Below are positions 19,025 through 29,285 of a stretch of DNA of 64,000 nt, one piece after another. The notes beneath the pieces were generated by a model. It worked only from the letters and a program-made list of their open reading frames with translations, was not told the origin of the DNA and did no database searches. This DNA comes from Candidatus Babelota bacterium (GTDB taxonomy: Bacteria > Babelota > Babeliae > Babelales > JAHIUU01), in NCBI GenBank assembly GCA_018817025.1, contig JAHIUU010000008.1:1-64000 (forward strand), given 5' to 3'. Every line of letters begins with the position of its first letter. The stretch's first letter is position 1. A program made the translations under genes and the position numbers.

Positions 19025-22000
19025 TTAAAACAAGTTAAGCCCCTCCTTGTAGCTACCACTATATTCATCAAAGTTGTCTTTTCCATTATCTTCGAACCCA
19101 TTGCCACCTAGAAATCTCGAGGCTTTTTCATTTTTTTTCTCAGAACGTTTTTTCTCTTTCTCCAACTGTTTTCTCAGGGTTTCTAGCTGGCTCTTCAGAG
19201 AACTTACTTCTTCATTCTTTTTCTTTGCAAACCTGTGGTGATTCTTCTGCCAAAGCTCATTTGCTCTAGCCAGATCATCAATCTCTTGCTGGAGATCTTG
19301 CTGTCGCTTCTTATTCTCAACATTCTTAAAAACCCCATCTACAAAACCAGACACCTGCTGCCTATCTTGATTCTTTTGCATAACATTATCAAGCCATCCA
19401 GCTGTGGCATTATGGATCTCTGTGTTATTAAGCTTATCCTGTAGTTGCTCGTTCTCTTGCCGCAGGCGGTTTCTTTCCTGACCTATCTCATAACCCCAAT
19501 TCCAACCCTCTTCACGATTACACCTAAGCTCGTCTATCTCTCTCGTCAGGTTTGTAACCTCTGCTTTTAGATTTTCAACTTCTTCTTTTTTTCTCTCAAG
19601 TTCGCCCGTCAGCTTGTCTTTGGTTTCACAACTCCCCTTAGAAAGGCCTCGTTTATCTCTTTCCAGCTGTCTAACTTTATCTCCATGGTCTAGTTGTTTA
19701 TTACGAAATTTCCGGTTCAGTTCTTCAACCTGTTTCCTCAATTCATTCACTTCTTTCTCGAGACCAATCTTACCATGCTCAAGACAACTGTTCTTTTTGA
19801 TAATCTCTCCATTTCGATTCTTAAGTTCTTCTAGCTGCTTCAACGACTCTTGCATCTTACTAAGTCGCTTGATCTCTGCCTGAAGTCTTTTCACAAGTTG
19901 TGAGTCTCGACCATGTTTGTCGATAGCAGCAGAGAGCCTATTTTTCAGATCTCGCTGCTCGTCCACGACATTCTGAGAAGTCAAACCATCTGACTTGGCA
20001 AGATCGCCCAATTTTTTTGACACCCCAAAGAACCATTCATTCTCTTCTTTGAGTCGGTTATTTTCACCAAGAAGGTTGTTGTACTTAGTAGTTGCCATCT
20101 TAGAAGCTGCATCAGAACTCTGCTTGCTAGACATCAAATTACCCATCTCTTCTTTCTGTTTAGCTACCACTCCTTGTAATTCATCTATTCGTTTTTGGAG
20201 AGAGCCTGCTTGCTCACTCCTTCTATTCGTTTGTTCTTTTTTTAGGTTCTCAATTTCGAGCTCTTTGTTCTGAAGTGATTCGTTATACTTATTGTCACTA
20301 GAATTACACTTCTTAATAAAATCGCTCTCTTGCGTCTTCAAACGCTCATTCAGTTGACCAACCAGACACTCAAGCTCTTTCTTTTCTTTCTCGACAACTT
20401 CTAATTCTGATCTAAGCTGCGTTTGCTTTTTTTCACCATTAGATTCAGAATCAACATTCTTGTGCTTAGCCTCTTCAAGTGCACGATTCAATCGACCGAT
20501 TTCTCCGCGCATTCTCTTGATAGTGTCGTCATCTCGCTTAACATTAATCTTTTTTGTATCAGATTGCTTTTTCAACGCTTCGATCTCTCGACACTGATTT
20601 TTTATTTCATTCTCGAAATCAGCATTCTTCTTCTTAAGCTCATCGTTCTCTTCCATAGCCTTGCTCAACAGATTCACTTTCCCACTAGCTATTTTCTTGA
20701 TCAACTCAGAACTTTTCCTGTTGAACTCTTGTTCATCGACGTTTTTTAATTCTTTAAACTCTTCATCAGAAATCAATCCAGAAACATCTAGGGTTTTCAT
20801 AAGATCGATTATTTGCTTCTTAGAAGCCTCCATCCATTCATGAAAATCTATAGAAACTCCTGCATGCTGACCAATCAGGTTGTTATGTTTTTTTTCCGTG
20901 CTAACAAGTTTTTTCTTTTCATCTTCTAATTCTCTTCTTAGTTTCGTAATTTCGAGGTCTCTGTTCGGAAGCAATTCGTTATACTTATTGTCACTAGATT
21001 TACACTTCTTAATAAAATTGCTCTCTTGCATCTTCAAACGCTCTTTCAGTTGACCAACCAGACACTCAAACTCTTGCTCTTCTTTCTCGGCAACTTCTAA
21101 TTCTGATCTAAGCTGCTTTTGCTTTTTTTCACCAATAGATTCAGAATCAACATTCTTGCGCTTAGCGTCTTCAATTGCACAATTCAATCGATCGATTTCT
21201 CCGCGCAATTTCCTTATACCACCATCTTTTGCCTGAATCGCTAGTCTATGCTGCTGATCATTTGTCTGAAGTTGACGCCCAAGTACGTCTCTTTCGTTCT
21301 GAAATCCATCTCTCTCTCCAGTCAATGCCTGAATCCGGGCTCTAAGCTGTTGCAACTGCTGTCGTCTAGCACGCGCTCCGTTAACATGTTCTTTTCTAAA
21401 CCCAGTACTTCTATCATTATTCTCTTGAAGCTGTCTTCGAAGATCCTCAATGGTTCTGCGCAGCATCTCTTCAGTCTTTTTATTACTGTTATTTTTTAAT
21501 TCATTCGTAGCAAAAGCTCCTCCTGCAACACCAGCAAACAGACCTGTAAGTCCTGATCGCCACGAAGATCCACCACCAGAACCGCCCCGATTCTCTACAG
21601 GCACCCGCTGTAATTGTTGTTGCACCATTTGAATCTCTCGCTTAAGCTTCTGATTTTCTTCGGTAAGTTTTTGGTTTCCATTCACATTCACATCTCTTTG
21701 GCGTAAGCCATTACTTTTAGAAAAATTTTGGCCGCCAGAGTTCTTATTCAGTGTTCCAAGAACCTCCATAATAGTAGTTCTGGAACTCTTCCCGTTAAGT
21801 TTTTTGCTAAATAAATTTGGATCTTGTTCAAGTAGAGAATTAAGCAAAGTAATCGAATCTAGAACATTATTTCGATCATCTTCGCTTCCAGAAGTTTTGA
21901 AGGCAACAACATTGTTTCCAAGGGCTCTGAGAGCATCAATAAACAAAAGCTCAGCTTCGCTACCCGTCCAGTCGTTTAGCAAGTTAAAGTTAACCTGCCC

Positions 22001-22132
22001 ACCATCAACCAGACTAGCGCTTAGGCTCTCGATAAAACGCCTGGCATACGAACTGTTGCCAGCAGACAAACCAACAGGCATCGCACTAAGCAACACAAAT
22101 GAAAATAGAATAGACTTACGGAAAAAATTCAT
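19025..22132 (-). CDS. large exported coiled-coil protein (1035 aa)
   Basis: Signal peptide MNFFRKSILFSFVLLSAMPVGLSAG; continuous coiled-coil; internal duplication. Confidence 0.85.
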   Translation of the reverse strand: MNFFRKSILFSFVLLSAMPVGLSAGNSSYARRFIESLSASLVDGGQVNFNLLNDWTGSEAELLFIDALRALGNNVVAFKTSGSEDDRNNVLDSITLLNSLLEQDPNLFSKKLNGKSSRTTIMEVLGTLNKNSGGQNFSKSNGLRQRDVNVNGNQKLTEENQKLKREIQMVQQQLQRVPVENRGGSGGGSSWRSGLTGLFAGVAGGAFATNELKNNSNKKTEEMLRRTIEDLRRQLQENNDRSTGFRKEHVNGARARRQQLQQLRARIQALTGERDGFQNERDVLGRQLQTNDQQHRLAIQAKDGGIRKLRGEIDRLNCAIEDAKRKNVDSESIGEKKQKQLRSELEVAEKEEQEFECLVGQLKERLKMQESNFIKKCKSSDNKYNELLPNRDLEITKLRRELEDEKKKLVSTEKKHNNLIGQHAGVSIDFHEWMEASKKQIIDLMKTLDVSGLISDEEFKELKNVDEQEFNRKSSELIKKIASGKVNLLSKAMEENDELKKKNADFENEIKNQCREIEALKKQSDTKKINVKRDDDTIKRMRGEIGRLNRALEEAKHKNVDSESNGEKKQTQLRSELEVVEKEKKELECLVGQLNERLKTQESDFIKKCNSSDNKYNESLQNKELEIENLKKEQTNRRSEQAGSLQKRIDELQGVVAKQKEEMGNLMSSKQSSDAASKMATTKYNNLLGENNRLKEENEWFFGVSKKLGDLAKSDGLTSQNVVDEQRDLKNRLSAAIDKHGRDSQLVKRLQAEIKRLSKMQESLKQLEELKNRNGEIIKKNSCLEHGKIGLEKEVNELRKQVEELNRKFRNKQLDHGDKVRQLERDKRGLSKGSCETKDKLTGELERKKEEVENLKAEVTNLTREIDELRCNREEGWNWGYEIGQERNRLRQENEQLQDKLNNTEIHNATAGWLDNVMQKNQDRQQVSGFVDGVFKNVENKKRQQDLQQEIDDLARANELWQKNHHRFAKKKNEEVSSLKSQLETLRKQLEKEKKRSEKKNEKASRFLGGNGFEDNGKDNFDEYSGSYKEGLNLF

Positions 22133-22256
22133 GATAACCTCGCATTTTTTCTAAAAAATTAACCCCGGCCCATTCAGCTAGGTGTCCATATATGATATAG
22201 AAAACCAGACAGATTGTCAAACTGAAAACTTTGGCAGGCTTTGCGAGATAAAAAAT

Positions 22257-22550
22257 TCACTTTTTGTGATAAAAACAGACTTTTTCGTTCGGATACCCCA
22301 TGCCCAACTCTTCTCTTGCCATTTTCTCAAGAAAAAAGGGGTTTTTCTTCCATCGATCGACCGCCCCCTCGATGGCCCATATCTCACGCCTAAGCGTTAA
22401 TAAATCTCGTTTTCTGGTCTCTATCTGACTTTTAAGCGAATAATAGCGAACAAGCCCAATATCACTCCAAATCAAAAAATAAACGCAAAAAACGATAAAT
22501 CCTGAGAATAATGACTTATATAGTAAATTATATAGCTCGATACGATTCAT
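22257..22550 (-). CDS. FtsB/DivIC-like septum formation initiator protein
   Basis: MNRIELYNLLYKSLFSGFIVFCVYFLIW TM helix followed by coiled coil and REELGM motif; start adjusted from 22634. Confidence 0.65.
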   Translation of the reverse strand: MNRIELYNLLYKSLFSGFIVFCVYFLIWSDIGLVRYYSLKSQIETRKRDLLTLRREIWAIEGAVDRWKKNPFFLEKMAREELGMGYPNEKVCFYHKK

Positions 22551-22557
22551 CAAAAAC

Positions 22558-23469
22558 CTACTCTTTATCAACATCCCGGTGATGTGCCAAAAACTTAATG
22601 TTCCTCCACTGCTGCTTACACAGCTTTTCAACAAAGGTCACCGAGCGGTGCTTACCACCCGTGCAACCAATTGAAACGTTAGCAAAAAAGCGCCCCTCTT
22701 CGTAATAACTTTGTAATAAATAGTGCAAAAAGTCCTCGAGCTTGTGCCAGTAGCGCCGCACCTCATCCCTGCCAAAAAGATAATCCTGAACTAATCGATT
22801 ACGACCATCCAACCTCTTTAGCTCAGGAACAAAGAACGGGTTAGGTAAAAACCGAAGGTCATACACCAGATTGCTCTCCGCTGGAACCCCATACTTGAAC
22901 CCAAACGAAATAACATTAACGACCACCTCTTGAACAAAGCCGCCCGCACAGGTCTCACTAACCCAACGCCTCAACTCGTGAATGTTTGACTGGTCGGTAT
23001 AGTGAATTTGATCGGCCATCTTTTTAATCGGATTAAGCATCTTCCGCTCTTTTTCTATCGCTTTTGTCAAAGATATGCCTTGTGCCAACGGATGCGTTCG
23101 TCGAGTCTCTTGAAATCGCTTAACGATCGTAATGTCCTGAGCGTTAAGAAAAATAATTTTGACGTGTTTTTTTAGTTTTTTTATCTCAACCATAAAGTCA
23201 TCGAGAAACGCTCCACCACGAACATCGATCCCGAGAGCGACCTTTAATAGATTAGTATGAGCTTGAAAAACAAAATCTAAAAATGTTGATAAAAGAGGGA
23301 CTGGGAGATTGTCGACACAGTAAAAACCAATGTCCTCTAGCGAACGCATAACACTACTTTTTCCCGCACCTGACAAGCCAGTAACGACAAGAATCTGACG
23401 CTCTTGCTTACTTTCAAACTGCTGTAATTTCGCTGAAAAATTAGAACTTTTTTGTTTCAAGGCGAACAC
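22558..23469 (-). CDS. rapZ: RapZ family nucleotide-binding protein
   Basis: VVTGLSGAGKSSVMRSLEDIGFYCVDNLP; SFGFKYGVP; IGCTGGKHRSV. Confidence 0.95.
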   Translation of the reverse strand: MFALKQKSSNFSAKLQQFESKQERQILVVTGLSGAGKSSVMRSLEDIGFYCVDNLPVPLLSTFLDFVFQAHTNLLKVALGIDVRGGAFLDDFMVEIKKLKKHVKIIFLNAQDITIVKRFQETRRTHPLAQGISLTKAIEKERKMLNPIKKMADQIHYTDQSNIHELRRWVSETCAGGFVQEVVVNVISFGFKYGVPAESNLVYDLRFLPNPFFVPELKRLDGRNRLVQDYLFGRDEVRRYWHKLEDFLHYLLQSYYEEGRFFANVSIGCTGGKHRSVTFVEKLCKQQWRNIKFLAHHRDVDKE

Positions 23470-23664
23470 CTTTCAATTGAGTTGTTTTTCTCCCAACAGG
23501 GTAGACAGGTTCTGCTGATATTTCAACTACCGCAGGCTTATCGCCGGAGCCTCACCAAGCCTATGGCGCCACATCGGTAGCTACACAATTCAACAAGAAT
23601 GTTCCAGAAAACAAACCCTTTTTGTTATGGTTGGGCAGATAAACCCAAAAAATCTGGAGAGCAT

Positions 23665-25227
23665 ATGAAGCACGTAAAACTTTCGATACTCGTGTGTGTC
23701 ATGACAATCACAATAACCGTACACCCAACGACCACAACCGCCCAAGCCGGCAACCAACGCAAGCCGTTTCTTGTTTCAGCCGCAACACAATACCCATTTT
23801 TCAATGCAAACCATAAAGAAAAGCCTAAGCAAGAACGCGAGAAAGATATCTTTCAATGGTTTCGTACCATCTCTGAAGTGGTACACCTAATCTCAGAAAA
23901 ACATTATCGCCACGTCGACTTTCCAGACTTCATCCAAAACGCACTCAAATCGGCCGTACCTAACACCGATCCCCATTCATCGTTCTTCTCAAAAAAAAGC
24001 TATCTGGACGCCATGGAATCAACCTCAGGGAAATTTTCCGGCATCGGCGTCAGTATCATGAGTAAAACACCAGAAGACAACTTTTTAATAATCATCGACG
24101 TCATACAAGGAGGACCGTCGGACCAAGCGGGACTTAAAGGCGGTGATAAAATCGTAGAGGTTAATAACGAATCACTTAAGGGCCTATCATCAGACGAAGT
24201 GATTAATAAACTTCGAGGAAAAACAGGAACAACGGTGAAGCTAAAAGTTATACGGGCAAAGAAGCCACTTGAGTTTGTAATCAAGCGACAGGTTGTCAAA
24301 GACCAAAGCCTTCTGTGTTATAATTTTACCAACCAGGGAATTTATTATCTTTCCCTGAAAATTTTCGCCGAAAACAGTACACAACAAACAGCAAAAATAT
24401 TAAGCAAGGCAAACGGCTCCTGTAACGGCATGATTATTGATCTACGACGCAATCCTGGAGGCATCCTCGAAGCGGCCGTCGATATGGCAGGACTTTTTAT
24501 AGAGAAAAACTCTCTTGTCGTCTCAACAAAAGACAAAAATCAGAAAGTAATTTCATCGTACTTTACCCAGAAAAACCCCGTTCTTAATAAGAATATTCCC
24601 ATATTTATATTAATAGACAACTTTACCGCTTCAGCATCAGAGATTTTAGCAGGCTGCCTACGATACTACTCAGAAAAAAATCAAAACAACTTGTCGGTCT
24701 TTCTCGTCGGCACCAAAACGTTTGGCAAGGGATCGGTCCAAGAAGTAGTACCAATCAGTAACGGATGCGCCCTAAAAATAACAACCATGCTGTACTATCT
24801 TCCAGATGGCAACTCCATCCAGGCAAAAGGAATCGAGCCAGACTTTGTTGTAAAACCAAAAACAATCCCGGAAAAAGAAATCCAGTGGGTCAAAGAACTT
24901 TATGGAGAAGAAACCGCTCTAAAAAATCATATTACAGCTGAAGAGGCGGCTGGCAAGCCGGCAATAACAAAAAATAAAATAGTTCCACCTCATCCTGACG
25001 AGAAAGAAGAAAGCAAAGAAGAGATGGCAAAGAACTGGGAAGAAAGACATAGGAAGGCAATTAGTCAAGACGTTCAAGTACAAGCATGTGCCAACATGAT
25101 AAATCTACTTAACATTGCAAAAAAAAGCACCCCGACACTTGTGGACACCCGACAGAAAACACTCGACTTTCTCAAACAAAATTATCTAACAGACAAAGAG
25201 GTTGAACTCGCACAGGTAAGGGGTTAA
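23665..25227 (+). CDS. S41 family C-terminal processing peptidase with PDZ domain
   Basis: PDZ GIGVSI...GGPSDQAGLKGGDKIVEVN; DLRRNPGG; NFTASASEI, GTKTFGKGSVQ; start set at MKHVKLSILV. Confidence 0.93.
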   Translation: MKHVKLSILVCVMTITITVHPTTTTAQAGNQRKPFLVSAATQYPFFNANHKEKPKQEREKDIFQWFRTISEVVHLISEKHYRHVDFPDFIQNALKSAVPNTDPHSSFFSKKSYLDAMESTSGKFSGIGVSIMSKTPEDNFLIIIDVIQGGPSDQAGLKGGDKIVEVNNESLKGLSSDEVINKLRGKTGTTVKLKVIRAKKPLEFVIKRQVVKDQSLLCYNFTNQGIYYLSLKIFAENSTQQTAKILSKANGSCNGMIIDLRRNPGGILEAAVDMAGLFIEKNSLVVSTKDKNQKVISSYFTQKNPVLNKNIPIFILIDNFTASASEILAGCLRYYSEKNQNNLSVFLVGTKTFGKGSVQEVVPISNGCALKITTMLYYLPDGNSIQAKGIEPDFVVKPKTIPEKEIQWVKELYGEETALKNHITAEEAAGKPAITKNKIVPPHPDEKEESKEEMAKNWEERHRKAISQDVQVQACANMINLLNIAKKSTPTLVDTRQKTLDFLKQNYLTDKEVELAQVRG

Positions 25228-25292
25228 AAAACTTTGATTTTTGCACCTGATCCCGTATACTATATTTTTGTTTGAAATAGACTCAGAATCAT

Positions 25293-25369
25293 GGTGGATG
25301 TAGCTCAGTTGGTAGAGCACCAGATTGTGGTTCTGGTGGTCGCGGGTTCGAGACCCGTCATCCACCCCA
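25293..25369 (+). tRNA. tRNA-His (GTG)
   Basis: G-1:C73 pair, anticodon loop TTGTGGT, encoded CCA. Confidence 0.95.
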
Positions 25370-25380
25370 AGAGAAACCGT

Positions 25381-25456
25381 CGGGGCGTGGCGCAATTGGT
25401 AGCGCACTCGCTTTGGGAGCGAGGGGTTGCCAGTTCGAGTCTGGCCGCCCCGACCA
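25381..25456 (+). tRNA. tRNA-Pro (TGG)
   Basis: CGGGGCG...CGCCCCG ACCA; anticodon loop TTTGGGA. Confidence 0.95.
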
Positions 25457-25488
25457 TTTTTGATTTTTCCCTCTCTCCGCCCAACTCT

Positions 25489-25565
25489 GTGCCCGTAGCT
25501 CAGTTGGATAGAGCAACGGATTTCTAATCCGTAGGCCGCAGGTTCGAGTCCTGCCGGGCACACCA
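25489..25565 (+). tRNA. tRNA-Arg (TCT)
   Basis: GTGCCCG...CGGGCAC ACCA; anticodon loop TTTCTAA. Confidence 0.95.
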
Positions 25566-25661
25566 TTCATTAAACATTACACATGTGTACAACACATTTG
25601 CTTTATATGCCCTATAAATCGAACAATGCAAAATATCTGTAAAAAAACTACTCAAAAAAAT

Positions 25662-26018
25662 TCACTCATCTCCCAAATAGGCATGAACCCACTCAATATT
25701 TTCATTAAGAAATACTCCACCATGAGTTTTCTTGTCCCAAATTACAACATTATTCTCTCCAAGCAAAGAAAACTTTTTCACCCCTAAAAAACATGGTAGC
25801 TCTTCGATTAAACTCTCATCATCACTTTCAAAAACTAATTTAAAAACACATCTCGTATGTTCCGGAATCTTCCAGTATTGCTCTGCATGTACAAAAAAAA
25901 CACTTACCCTTTTTCTACAACTTAGCTTTTCTTGCAAGGCAGTAAGCATTTTTTCTTTTGTCGAATCAACATAATTTATAACGTGCAATATTAGAACAGC
26001 TTCTATCTGTTTTTTCAT
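25662..26018 (-). CDS. candidate immunity protein for adjacent polymorphic toxin
   Basis: Small acidic 118-aa ORF immediately 3' of toxin gene, stop/start overlap TAATG. Confidence 0.6.
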   Translation of the reverse strand: MKKQIEAVLILHVINYVDSTKEKMLTALQEKLSCRKRVSVFFVHAEQYWKIPEHTRCVFKLVFESDDESLIEELPCFLGVKKFSLLGENNVVIWDKKTHGGVFLNENIEWVHAYLGDE

Positions 26019-27814
26019 TAATGTGTGATCCTTCCTTTAAGACTTACGTTTACATGTTTACCACTTTTAGATGCCCATCCAAGTTGTGCTTTGCCTTGGG
26101 AAGATAATTGAACATCCCACTCAAAATCCTCGCCTATAGTCCTCGATGGCCCTCTAAACCATTCATTACCAAATCTGTCTTTAAAGCCGTCATTAGCCTT
26201 TACTGACGGCAAACCATTCGTAGTATGCAATTTTTTAGGGGGAACATACCTTATTTTTCCTTTTACCGGTAATTGATGTTTCTTTATTAGACTTTTAATT
26301 GAAGGTTTTGTCCCTACACCACCACCAGAAACCTTTCCTTTATAAAAATTCGCAGAACTACTCAAAAATTCTTTTAAATCCTTATAACTTCCATACCCCT
26401 TTTCCAAGGTGCTGCCTACTGAACCATGTACAGCAACGACAGCAGGCTGACCATTAACAAAATTAAGAAAATCAGCAATAACTTCTCTTCCCCCTGACAC
26501 AGCAACACCAACAGCACTCTTCGCCTCAAGATAAGCGTGAGAAACTGGCATAGCTAACTTTTGAACAAGCTCCCTACTCGGTATAAACTTTTTTGCTCCT
26601 ACTTCTATTTTCTTAAACAGCTGAATCTCTTTCTCAACAATAGAAGCCGATTGTGCTAAAACACCGGCATACTGCCCTGCCATAAGAGATGCTTGATTCC
26701 CCACCAAACCAAACAAAACAAATTTCGTAACACATTTAGATGCCTCAGAAATCTTTTCTTCAAATGGTAATTGATCAAATTCATTTTTCATCGAAGAAAT
26801 AATTTGAGATGCTGAATTAATAAACTTTTGTGGATCCTTTACTGCAGATATTGCCGCTTGCCCCAACGATACACCCACATCATATAAGCTATCCACGGTT
26901 GCTTTAACAAAACCAAACGGATCCGTTATTAGCCTATCTGCTGCGATCCCTAGCGATTCTGAAAGCTCCTTAACTCCATCAAGAGAACCTTTTCCAATCC
27001 AGCTAAAAATACATGCCGTCTTTTTTCCGACATCAATCATCTTTGAAATAAATTCAGTCAATGAACAGGCAACATTAAATCGTTTCTGATTATTAAAACT
27101 TGATGCCATAGCCAAATGATCTGTAACTGCCGTATGTATACTTTCTGCATATTCCTTAGCATCATCGGCTAATGATCCAAAACAATGCGGCCTACTTGAG
27201 ACTACATCTAAAAAGTCTCTTGATCGCAGTAATGTTTCATCTATGGAAAGCTGAACTGCTTCTTGATATTCTCTGCATCGATTCTCCTCTGCAACTTTAA
27301 TCTTGTTATCGACTAGCGCTCGAACCAAATTTTCTTCATTGTTCTTTTCAGATAAAACAAGGGTCGTTTTTTCGATAACATGCTTTGCAAGATTTTCTAT
27401 CGCATAATCATACCTATCCCACGACCAAGGCTTATACCATCTATTCGGCTTTCGTTTAATATTTTCAAAATAACCAATTTTAGAAAACCACTTTGCAGAT
27501 TGACGAAAATTACCATCTGAAGAAAATCTTTTTTTTAATTGTTCCATTGCAAGATTAACCTGAACCAATTTGTCTTTTGATAAGGCCGCCAATGTTTCTT
27601 CCGTTTTATCTTTTGGAATACCTGCCAAACCAATATAACTTGCAGCCTGCAAACTGTGATTCTGCAACAGTGTTGGGAGGGGTACCCTTGGAGGCTCTGG
27701 ATATCTTATCCAACTCGTGTCACCTAACGTTGCATGAGCACCATCCATAAAAGCTCTTCGCAGACGAACGGATTCTTCAAAGCTCATTTTTTCTCTGAGG
27801 AATATTAGCAACAT
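26018..27814 (-). CDS. polymorphic toxin with C-terminal type-17 (Ntox17-like) domain
   Basis: C-terminus KIRYVPPKKLHTTNGLPSVKANDGFKDRFGNEWFRGPSRTIGEDFEWDVQLSSQGKAQLGWASKSGKHVNVSLKGRITH fits the type-17 toxin pattern; likely start MSFEESV at 27787. Confidence 0.75.
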   Translation of the reverse strand: MLLIFLREKMSFEESVRLRRAFMDGAHATLGDTSWIRYPEPPRVPLPTLLQNHSLQAASYIGLAGIPKDKTEETLAALSKDKLVQVNLAMEQLKKRFSSDGNFRQSAKWFSKIGYFENIKRKPNRWYKPWSWDRYDYAIENLAKHVIEKTTLVLSEKNNEENLVRALVDNKIKVAEENRCREYQEAVQLSIDETLLRSRDFLDVVSSRPHCFGSLADDAKEYAESIHTAVTDHLAMASSFNNQKRFNVACSLTEFISKMIDVGKKTACIFSWIGKGSLDGVKELSESLGIAADRLITDPFGFVKATVDSLYDVGVSLGQAAISAVKDPQKFINSASQIISSMKNEFDQLPFEEKISEASKCVTKFVLFGLVGNQASLMAGQYAGVLAQSASIVEKEIQLFKKIEVGAKKFIPSRELVQKLAMPVSHAYLEAKSAVGVAVSGGREVIADFLNFVNGQPAVVAVHGSVGSTLEKGYGSYKDLKEFLSSSANFYKGKVSGGGVGTKPSIKSLIKKHQLPVKGKIRYVPPKKLHTTNGLPSVKANDGFKDRFGNEWFRGPSRTIGEDFEWDVQLSSQGKAQLGWASKSGKHVNVSLKGRITH

Positions 27815-28166
27815 AATTATGCAGGGAAGCCCCAGGTGAATCTGTGTTTTGCTTGGGTTCGTCTTTGGGTAAATCTATATCAAGTGGAACATATCCAAGT
27901 TTGGCATACGTCGAATAAATTATATCAGCATACACACTTGCAAGCTCTTCAGGAGTTAAAGCCTTTGGCTCATAAGCAACCATAGTTGAATCAATAATAT
28001 CGTCGGCTTCTTCTGGCGTCAGAATGCTCGAATCACTATTTTTATTTGCGTAGGTATAGTTTGTATCGAGAGAACCGTCACCCAAAAGATTAATCGAGAA
28101 AATTGCAAAAAAAGAACATGCCAAGACAGTGAAACAGAATATTCGCCAAAAATATGACATTCGCAT
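27777..28166 (-). CDS. small exported/membrane-anchored protein upstream of toxin
   Basis: N-terminal TM YFWRIFCFTVLACSFFAIFSINLLG; overlaps the toxin start. Confidence 0.6.
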   Translation of the reverse strand: MRMSYFWRIFCFTVLACSFFAIFSINLLGDGSLDTNYTYANKNSDSSILTPEEADDIIDSTMVAYEPKALTPEELASVYADIIYSTYAKLGYVPLDIDLPKDEPKQNTDSPGASLHNYVANIPQRKNEL

Positions 28167-28320
28167 TAAAAACTCCTTACTTTGACAATATAAACCAGTT
28201 TAAAACACGCTTCTACTAACGTCAAAAACTTCCTATCTGTAACCAGGGCTTGCATAAACATAACCAATATGATATAATATATCATGAAATGCATAATTTA
28301 ATTGTATTAGGATATCTATT

Positions 28321-28653
28321 ATGCCTTGGAGAATAGTATTTTACGACGAAAAAGTTGAAGCCGAAATCAAAAAGTGGCCTGGAGGAATGCTAGCAAAGTT
28401 CATTTGGGTGTCAGAGGTTATAGAAGCGGTTGGCCCCAAAGAGCTGGGAATGCCCCACGTTAAGACTCTTGGCAAGGGACTACTTGAAATAAGAATTAAA
28501 GCAAAGGACGGAACTGGGCGAGCCCTGTTCTGTATGGTCAGGGGGAAAGTTATCATTATACTAAATGGCTTTATTAAGAAAACGCAAAAGACGCCATCTC
28601 GCGAATTGGTTCTAGCCAAAAAGCGCATGGCAGAGGTGAAGAAAAATGGCTAA
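28321..28653 (+). CDS. RelE/HigB (Gp49-like) toxin
   Basis: MPWRIVFYDEKVEAEI...HVKTLGKGLLEIRIKAKDGTGRALFCMVRGKVIIILNGFIKKTQKTP.REL.LAKKR. Confidence 0.88.
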   Translation: MPWRIVFYDEKVEAEIKKWPGGMLAKFIWVSEVIEAVGPKELGMPHVKTLGKGLLEIRIKAKDGTGRALFCMVRGKVIIILNGFIKKTQKTPSRELVLAKKRMAEVKKNG

Positions 28654-28945
28654 AAGACCAGATTTTAAAAGTTTCAAGGAAGAAGCTTTAAAAAATGCAA
28701 AAGTCCGAAAAGAATATGAGGCGCTACGTTCCGAATTTGAGCTTATTATCGAGTTTATCAAGGCACGAAAATTGGCAAAACTATCACAAGCAGCCCTAGC
28801 AAAAAAACTCAAAGTTACACAGCCATCCATCGCTCGACTGGAGGGTGGTGGATATGCAACAACTTCAATTTCTAAGCTCTCCAAGGTTGCTAATGCACTA
28901 GGGTGCTCCCTACAAGTTTCGCTTCAAGCAAAAAAGCGCAATTAA
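28646..28945 (+). CDS. XRE/HigA-type antitoxin
   Basis: HTH LSQAALAKKLKVTQPSIARLEGGGYATTSISKLSKVANALG; 8-nt overlap with toxin ORF. Confidence 0.88.
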   Translation: MAKRPDFKSFKEEALKNAKVRKEYEALRSEFELIIEFIKARKLAKLSQAALAKKLKVTQPSIARLEGGGYATTSISKLSKVANALGCSLQVSLQAKKRN

Positions 28946-29285
28946 GTCAGAAATCTACAAAATATTATGCGCAACAAAGCACAGCTCGGATGTCGCCCAC
29001 CTTAACACCACCACCCAAAAAAGTTCGAAAATCGTCCAAATGGGCACACCATTTAATTTTTAAAAACTTCATAATTTCTTATTTTTTAAAAATGATCCGA
29101 ATTGTTGAAAGCAGGTTTGAAATAGATTTTGCCTGCCCACGCCTGCATCCATCAAAATCAATCCTGCCGAGCGCGCCACTGTAAGTCATCTCTTCTTTTA
29201 TACTCTATTTTTCTACAAGCTTGGTAACGGTTGAGCAGGCAAGCTGCTCTCTGCTTTGTGGGAAGGTAGCTGGGGTTGGACGCGG

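Noticed and set aside
25186-25570. ORFs across the tRNA cluster ([25 protein letters not shown]..., MVDVAQLVEHQIV...)
   Set aside because: Classic spurious translations of tRNA genes.
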